Assembly (NCBI GenBank): GCA_022708025.1
Contig: JAKIZM010000014.1
Coordinates: 1 to 57,025, forward strand
DNA: 57,025 nt
Direction of reading: 5' to 3'
DNA from: Bacteroidota bacterium
Lineage (GTDB): Bacteria; Bacteroidota; Ignavibacteria; Ignavibacteriales; Ignavibacteriaceae
The translations under genes were made by a program, and so were the position numbers. Below are positions 53,201 to 57,025 of this stretch, one piece after another; within the stretch, counting starts at the first letter, position 1; each line of letters starts with the position of its first letter. A model generated the notes under the pieces. That model was not told the origin of the DNA, did not search any database, and was given only the letters and a program-made list of their open reading frames with translations.

Positions 53201-54661
53201 TTAATGCTCGTTCCTATTAAACTCGCAATTATCACAATTGCCGCAGGGTTTTTCACCGGGAAAGCCGAAATAATCAGATATAAATACTCTTCTGCAGTTT
53301 TCATTCCTGAAGTAGTTTACAACTGAAAGGAGTTTTTTATTATCATTCAATAATTTTTCTTTAAGATGTTCTTCGTCTTGTAGAACTTCCGGTAATTCAT
53401 CAATAATTTTTAGATTCTTTTTTTCAATTTCTCCTTCAGTTACACCATAGCGATCAAGCATTGCAAGTGCGGTTTCAATTCTAAAATCATTTTTGTTTTT
53501 AAAATTCATTTGTTCACGCAGATATTCAATGCCGCTCGAGTTTATTAAGCCTAGATCCCGTTTAAGTAAATTATAAAGTGCAAAATAAAAATCAGCATCA
53601 GGATTAGACCATTTTATAAACTCCATTCGTGTATAAAGATCTTCCTGATTGTAAAGCAGCAGGCAAAGAGAATCTTTACCATCTCTGCCGGCACGTCCAA
53701 TTTCCTGATAATAAGATTCTATTGATGATGGCACTTCTGCATGGATTACAAAACGAATATCGGGTTTATCTATTCCCATTCCGAATGCATTTGTTGCAAG
53801 AATAAGTTTTTGTTTGTCGCTTAAAAAGTCCCTTTGCATTCGTTTTCTTTCTTTATCTTCGAGCTTTCCGTGATAGATGCCGTGATTAAATCCCTTGTCG
53901 CTTAAGATTTCAGAAAATCTCTCAAGAGTCTTGATAAGTGAAAAATAGATAATTCCGCTTCCATTATATTTTTCTAATGTTGATAAAATTTCTTTCAGTT
54001 TTTCTCTGTCATCAAAAATATCAACTGCCTCGAGTCTGAGATTTGGGCGCTCAATTCCCTGATGAAAAATTTTTATTTCATCTTTTTTGATATTGAGTTT
54101 TGTAATAATATCTTCCTGAACTTCTCTTGTGGCAGTTGCTGTTAATGCAATTGTAAGCGGTTTACCAAGCAATTCCCTGAACTCACCAATTCTGGAATAA
54201 TCCGGACGAAAATCGTGCCCCCATTCGGAAATACAATGAGCTTCATCTACCGCGAGCAAATCAATTTTTATTTTTTTTATTTCATCAACAAAATCCTTTT
54301 TACGGAATCTTTCGGGTGTAACATAAAGCAACTTGATATTTCCTTTTACAAAATCCGCCAATCTTTTTTCACGCTCTTGTTTTGATAAAGTTGAGTTGAT
54401 AAATGCTGCAGGAATATTCTTTTTTCTTAAAGCATCCACCTGATCCTGCATTAACGCAATTAGCGGACTTATTACAATTGTGCCGTTGTCAAAATATAAT
54501 GCCGGTATCTGGTAGCACAAGGATTTTCCGCTTCCGGTTGGCATTAAAACCAATAAGTGTTTTCTGTTCTCAGCTATTTCTTTGATTATTTTTTCTTGTG
54601 CATCATAAAAACTATTGTGACCAAAATAACTTTTAAGAATTTTATAAATATCTTTTTTCAT
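53201..54661 (-). CDS. recQ: RecQ DNA helicase, short form
   Basis: A 486-aa ATP-dependent 3'-5' helicase. Walker A is MPTGSGKSLCYQIP, the motif II box is DEAH in LLAVDEAHCISEWGHD, motif V/VI is TNAFGMGIDKPDIRFVIH...YYQEIGRAGRDG. The zinc domain is seen in the C-terminal CGNCDNC together with an upstream NCRR. The chain ends there, lacking the RQC winged helix and HRDC domain of full RecQ (about 600-700 aa). Short RecQ forms of this kind exist in Bacteroidota. It is convergent with the methyltransferase remnant. Confidence 0.93.
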   Translation of the reverse strand: MKKDIYKILKSYFGHNSFYDAQEKIIKEIAENRKHLLVLMPTGSGKSLCYQIPALYFDNGTIVISPLIALMQDQVDALRKKNIPAAFINSTLSKQEREKRLADFVKGNIKLLYVTPERFRKKDFVDEIKKIKIDLLAVDEAHCISEWGHDFRPDYSRIGEFRELLGKPLTIALTATATREVQEDIITKLNIKKDEIKIFHQGIERPNLRLEAVDIFDDREKLKEILSTLEKYNGSGIIYFSLIKTLERFSEILSDKGFNHGIYHGKLEDKERKRMQRDFLSDKQKLILATNAFGMGIDKPDIRFVIHAEVPSSIESYYQEIGRAGRDGKDSLCLLLYNQEDLYTRMEFIKWSNPDADFYFALYNLLKRDLGLINSSGIEYLREQMNFKNKNDFRIETALAMLDRYGVTEGEIEKKNLKIIDELPEVLQDEEHLKEKLLNDNKKLLSVVNYFRNENCRRVFISDYFGFPGEKPCGNCDNCEFNRNEH

Positions 54662-54760
54662 AGTTTAAAAATAATTTAATATTTAGCCGATGTGGTTATG
54701 AAGTTTTTATTAATCTAAAGTTTATTAGTATTAAATTTAGCTAAAGAAAAGGATTATAAA

Positions 54761-55660
54761 ATGAAAAATATTCTGGCAATTGCATTAACACTTATCACTT
54801 TACTTACTGGTTGTTCACAAAAACCGGAAGCAGACCCTAATTATGTAAAAGAAATAAACGAGTGGGATGCTAAAAGAGTTTCAAGACTTAAGGCTGATGA
54901 TGGCTGGCTTAATCTTATTGAGAGATTCTGGTTGAAGCCGGGAGAAAACACATTTGGCACTTCAAAAGATAATGATATTGTAATTGAATCATCCAAATTG
55001 CCTGAGCATATCGGTTCTTTTTTGTTTGTTGATACCACTGTTACATTTAAAGCAAATGAAGGAACGGATGTTCTTTTTAATAACAAGCCTGTAAAAGAAA
55101 TTGTACTAATCGGTGATGAGAAAAAAGATATGACAGTTTTACAAATTGGTTCTGTAAAATTTAATCTGATAATCAGAGACACGCTTTATGGAATTCGTTT
55201 TCGCGATCTTAACTCTGACTTAGTAAAAAACTTTAAAGGAATTGAAAGATTCCCGATTGATCAAAGCTGGGATATAAAGGCAAAGTTTGAAGAATATAAT
55301 CCGCCGAAAGAAATTATGGTCCCTAATGTGCTTGGACAAATTGACAAGGAAAAATCTCCCGGAGCAGTCGTGTTTGAACGCGATGGACAAACATACAGAA
55401 TAGATGCCGTTGATGAGGGCGGTGATAAACTCTTCTTAATAATTGCAGATCAGACAAGTGGTGATGAAACTTATGGCGGCGGAAGATTTATGTATGTTAA
55501 TAAACCAGATTCAACCGGAACGATTGATCTGGACTTTAACAAAGCTTACAATCCTCCTTGTGTGTTTACAAAATATGCAACCTGTCCATTGCCGCCGCTA
55601 CAGAATTATCTTAAGCTTAGAATTGAAGCGGGTGAGAAAGTTTACGGAGAAGGACATTAA
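54761..55660 (+). CDS. DUF1684 lipoprotein
   Basis: A 299-aa lipoprotein (lipobox LLTGCSQ, C18) of the DUF1684 family. Typical segments are INEWDAKRVSRLKADDGWLN, ERFWLKPGENTFGTSKDNDI, the FKGIERFPIDQSWDIKAKF core, and the C-terminal YNPPCVFTKYATCPLPPLQN. The function of DUF1684 is unknown; the conserved cysteines and the SKLPEHIG loop suggest a compact beta fold. It is transcribed divergently from recQ. Confidence 0.88.
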   Translation: MKNILAIALTLITLLTGCSQKPEADPNYVKEINEWDAKRVSRLKADDGWLNLIERFWLKPGENTFGTSKDNDIVIESSKLPEHIGSFLFVDTTVTFKANEGTDVLFNNKPVKEIVLIGDEKKDMTVLQIGSVKFNLIIRDTLYGIRFRDLNSDLVKNFKGIERFPIDQSWDIKAKFEEYNPPKEIMVPNVLGQIDKEKSPGAVVFERDGQTYRIDAVDEGGDKLFLIIADQTSGDETYGGGRFMYVNKPDSTGTIDLDFNKAYNPPCVFTKYATCPLPPLQNYLKLRIEAGEKVYGEGH

Positions 55661-55709
55661 TCTTCTTCCAATATTTGGAATTAATTTTATCTTTTGTTAA
55701 GAATTTTTT

Positions 55710-55733
55710 TTATCTCAACAACATCATCTTTAT
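55710..55733 (-). other. Possible remnant of a T9SS tail
   Basis: On the minus strand this reads IKMMLLR followed by TAA, one base different over 21 from the true end of the T9SS gene at 55885 (KKMMLLR-stop). Upstream of it the frame decays at once. It may be the last scrap of a deleted or duplicated T9SS gene. Confidence 0.4.
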
Positions 55734-55766
55734 ACAAGTACAAAGAGCGGAAAGCGCTACACTAAT

Positions 55767-55872
55767 AGAACGCAGATAACGCAGATTAAACAGATTTTCT
55801 TTGTGAGCTTTGGACTTGTAATTTCTTAGTGAACTTTGCGTGAAATGAATTTGGCTTTGGTTCACGCAAAGT
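55767..55872. repeat. Mosaic of degenerate repeats and a hairpin
   Basis: AACGCAGATAACGCAGATTA near 55769 resembles a widespread direct-repeat unit. Further on, ACTTTGCGTGAA (55833-55844) pairs perfectly with TTCACGCAAAGT (55861-55872). The hairpin sits 12 bases past the stop of the T9SS gene and may end its transcription, though no U-tract follows. Confidence 0.5.
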
Positions 55873-55884
55873 CCTCAAATGTTT

Positions 55885-56562
55885 TTATCTCAACAGCATC
55901 ATCTTTTTTACTGATACAAATGATCCGGTTTGTAAGCGATAGATGTAAGCTCCGCTTGCAAAATTTGATGCATTCCAGCTAACCTCATAGTATCCCGCTT
56001 CTTGCTCATCATTTACTAAAGTTGCAACCTCACTGCCGAGTATATCATACACTATTAGCTTTACTGCAGATTGCTTCGTTTCACTCGCAATGACTGGAAT
56101 TTGATACTGTATTGTTGTTGTTGGATTGAATGGATTGGGAAAATTCTGTTCCAATTTAAATTCTTTTGGCCCTGCATAACTGAAGATGAATTGTTTCGTC
56201 ATCATTATTCCATCGGAGCTTATTATCATAAAATCAATTGTGTCTTTTTTATTTATCTGTGCATTTCTGCTTACATCAAATATAAAAGTTACTTCTTTTT
56301 CTTCCTTCGGGTTCAGTATTTCAATTGTCTGTTCTGACTGACGAAAAGTAATTGTCTTCTCCTGAAAGCCCTCTCCTTTGGAGAGGGTTGGGTGAGGCTT
56401 TACTGTTACATTCGCAGCCGGATTTATTTCCGATACATTAGCAACCGTAAGCATTATCTCGTTTCCTTTTGTGCCGGGTGTTAATTCGTAAATTGTCTGT
56501 GCAAAGCTTTTGCTGAGTAAGAGTAAGATAAGGAGTATGAGTAAGACTAATTTATTTTTCAT
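55885..56562 (-). CDS. Secreted T9SS protein with two absorbed repeats
   Basis: A 225-aa exported protein with a signal peptide (about 1-21). A beta-sandwich domain with an MMTKQFIFSYAGP end precedes a T9SS type A tail (NFPNPFNPTTTIQYQI, VYDILGSEVATLV, KKMMLLR). Two stretches do not fit: KPHPTLSKGEGF in the first domain and VIASETKQSA in the tail. Their DNA matches palindromic repeat elements (56364-56401 and 56068-56094). Both kept the frame, so the protein remains full length. Whether it still folds is unknown. Confidence 0.75.
   Translation of the reverse strand: MKNKLVLLILLILLLLSKSFAQTIYELTPGTKGNEIMLTVANVSEINPAANVTVKPHPTLSKGEGFQEKTITFRQSEQTIEILNPKEEKEVTFIFDVSRNAQINKKDTIDFMIISSDGIMMTKQFIFSYAGPKEFKLEQNFPNPFNPTTTIQYQIPVIASETKQSAVKLIVYDILGSEVATLVNDEQEAGYYEVSWNASNFASGAYIYRLQTGSFVSVKKMMLLR
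56068..56094. repeat. REP-like repeat in frame in the T9SS tail
   Basis: The 27-base unit runs from AGATTGC to CGCAATGAC and codes on the minus strand for VIASETKQS. Its length is exactly nine codons, so the frame is kept. It lies between the two strands of the T9SS tail and shares a GAAGCAATCT core with the terminator at 26123. Confidence 0.7.
56364..56401. repeat. Palindromic repeat in frame in the first domain
   Basis: Core CCCTCTCC-TTT-GGAGAGGG (56369-56387) with outer AAAGCC and GGCTTT. It codes on the minus strand for KPHPTLSKGEGF. Similar elements are common intergenic repeats in related genomes (from memory). Confidence 0.7.
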
Positions 56563-56679
56563 TGTAATTTCTCAATTGTTAATTGTTCATTATAAATTAT
56601 ACATTGTAAATTATTCATTATTTGTTGTCAACTGATAATTCATTTTGCCTTCTGCCCACTGAAGACTGCCTACTGTTTA

Positions 56680-57025
56680 CTAAGGAACATTCAACATTAT
56701 TTCCACTAAATTATTTACAGAGATATCCTGCTGTTTATCCCTACTCACATTATTATACGTTGCTCTGAAACTCAGATTCTTTGGTAAAAGCTCTTTTGTT
56801 ATTTCTCCACTTGAATTTGTTAACCCGATATCTCTCCAGGCAATTGAGTAATATTTTGTATTTGCACCTTCAAGCGGTTGATTGTTTACCTTAGTTACCT
56901 TTACCGTACAAAGAACAGTATTAAAATCTACAACAGGATTTCCGCTTAAGTTCTGCTGTTTGTCATTTGATACATATTCATAAGTCATTCTAAAACTGTA
57001 ATTAACAGGAAGTAACTCTTTGTAT
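56680..57025 (-). CDS. C-terminal end of a repeat-containing surface protein (partial)
   Basis: At least 115 codons are open and run off the right edge, so the true start lies outside. Two copies of a segment are visible: ELLPVNYSFRMTYEYVSNDK then QQNLSGN, and ELLPKNLSFRATYNNVSRDK then QQDISVN, about 78 residues apart. Between them, LCTVKVTKVNNQPLEGANTK resembles Ig-like or CarboxypepD surface repeats. The protein ends shortly after the second copy (VEIMLNVP-stop). An adhesin-like or cell-surface function is a guess. Confidence 0.7.
   Translation of the reverse strand, partial: YKELLPVNYSFRMTYEYVSNDKQQNLSGNPVVDFNTVLCTVKVTKVNNQPLEGANTKYYSIAWRDIGLTNSSGEITKELLPKNLSFRATYNNVSRDKQQDISVNNLVEIMLNVP

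Noticed and set aside
53201..54661. Truncated RecQ pseudogene
   Set aside because: Helicase and zinc motifs are complete and short RecQ forms exist, so it is treated as functional.

Overview
The window looks like chromosome from a low-GC member of the Ignavibacteriota/Bacteroidota (FCB) group. The clues are a short primary sigma factor without region 1.1, several secreted proteins that end in the type IX secretion (T9SS) C-terminal domain with an 'NYPNPFNPTT'-type motif, PorV/PorQ and Omp28 family proteins, a TonB-dependent receptor with a carboxypeptidase-like N-terminal domain, strong GGAG ribosome sites and frequent TTG starts. No rRNA, tRNA, CRISPR array or transposase gene was found.

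Layout. 1-394 holds a long imperfect inverted repeat and no convincing gene. 395-6065 (minus) carries rpoD, then a beta-CASP metallo-hydrolase, DNA polymerase II and a D-amino-acid aminotransferase. 6110-15354 (plus) carries a YjbR protein, an H-type lectin-domain protein, and a cluster of cell-surface redox proteins: a PEGA/Omp28 lipoprotein, two large Omp28-T9SS proteins, a small T9SS protein, a TlpA-like thioredoxin and a beta-barrel. 15355-24012 is a probable outer-membrane locus: DUF4397 lipoprotein, TonB-dependent receptor, 1060-aa secreted protein with a T9SS-like tail, PorV/PorQ barrel. 24202-35965 mixes an S9 peptidase, a POT-type transporter, MsrB, a nitroreductase, a MATE/ANKH-like transporter, a c-haem DUF3365 lipoprotein, an acyl-CoA ligase and a tricorn-like protease. 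36094-36322 is an island of palindromic repeats. 36350-44560 (minus) has a KamA-like radical SAM enzyme, a metallophosphoesterase, a GT9 glycosyltransferase whose start is missing, a thioredoxin lipoprotein, 4-alpha-glucanotransferase and two outer-membrane barrels. 44907-47032 (plus) has a YqaA membrane protein, a thioredoxin, an NTF2-like protein and an unknown secreted protein. 47116-50542 (minus) has a paired M16 peptidase operon and a YceI protein.

The most unusual part is 50765-53153. A DNA adenine methyltransferase gene is cut in two by 1402 bases. Removing 50867-52268 restores one continuous reading frame across the junction, and AAT is repeated at both ends. The inserted block holds a 24-codon stub of a Dam-type methyltransferase, a palindromic element, a winged-helix/PD-(D/E)XK nuclease-like protein, a DpnD/PcfM-like protein and a 72-aa protein whose stop codon is made by the junction. 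It encodes no transposase and no intact methyltransferase. This suggests a nuclease-DpnD restriction module that inserted into a methyltransferase, possibly one that acts on methylated DNA.

The right end has a short RecQ, a DUF1684 lipoprotein, a T9SS protein that has absorbed two genomic palindromic repeats in frame, and a repeat-containing protein that runs off the window edge. Palindromic repeats recur in terminators, intergenic gaps and coding sequence.
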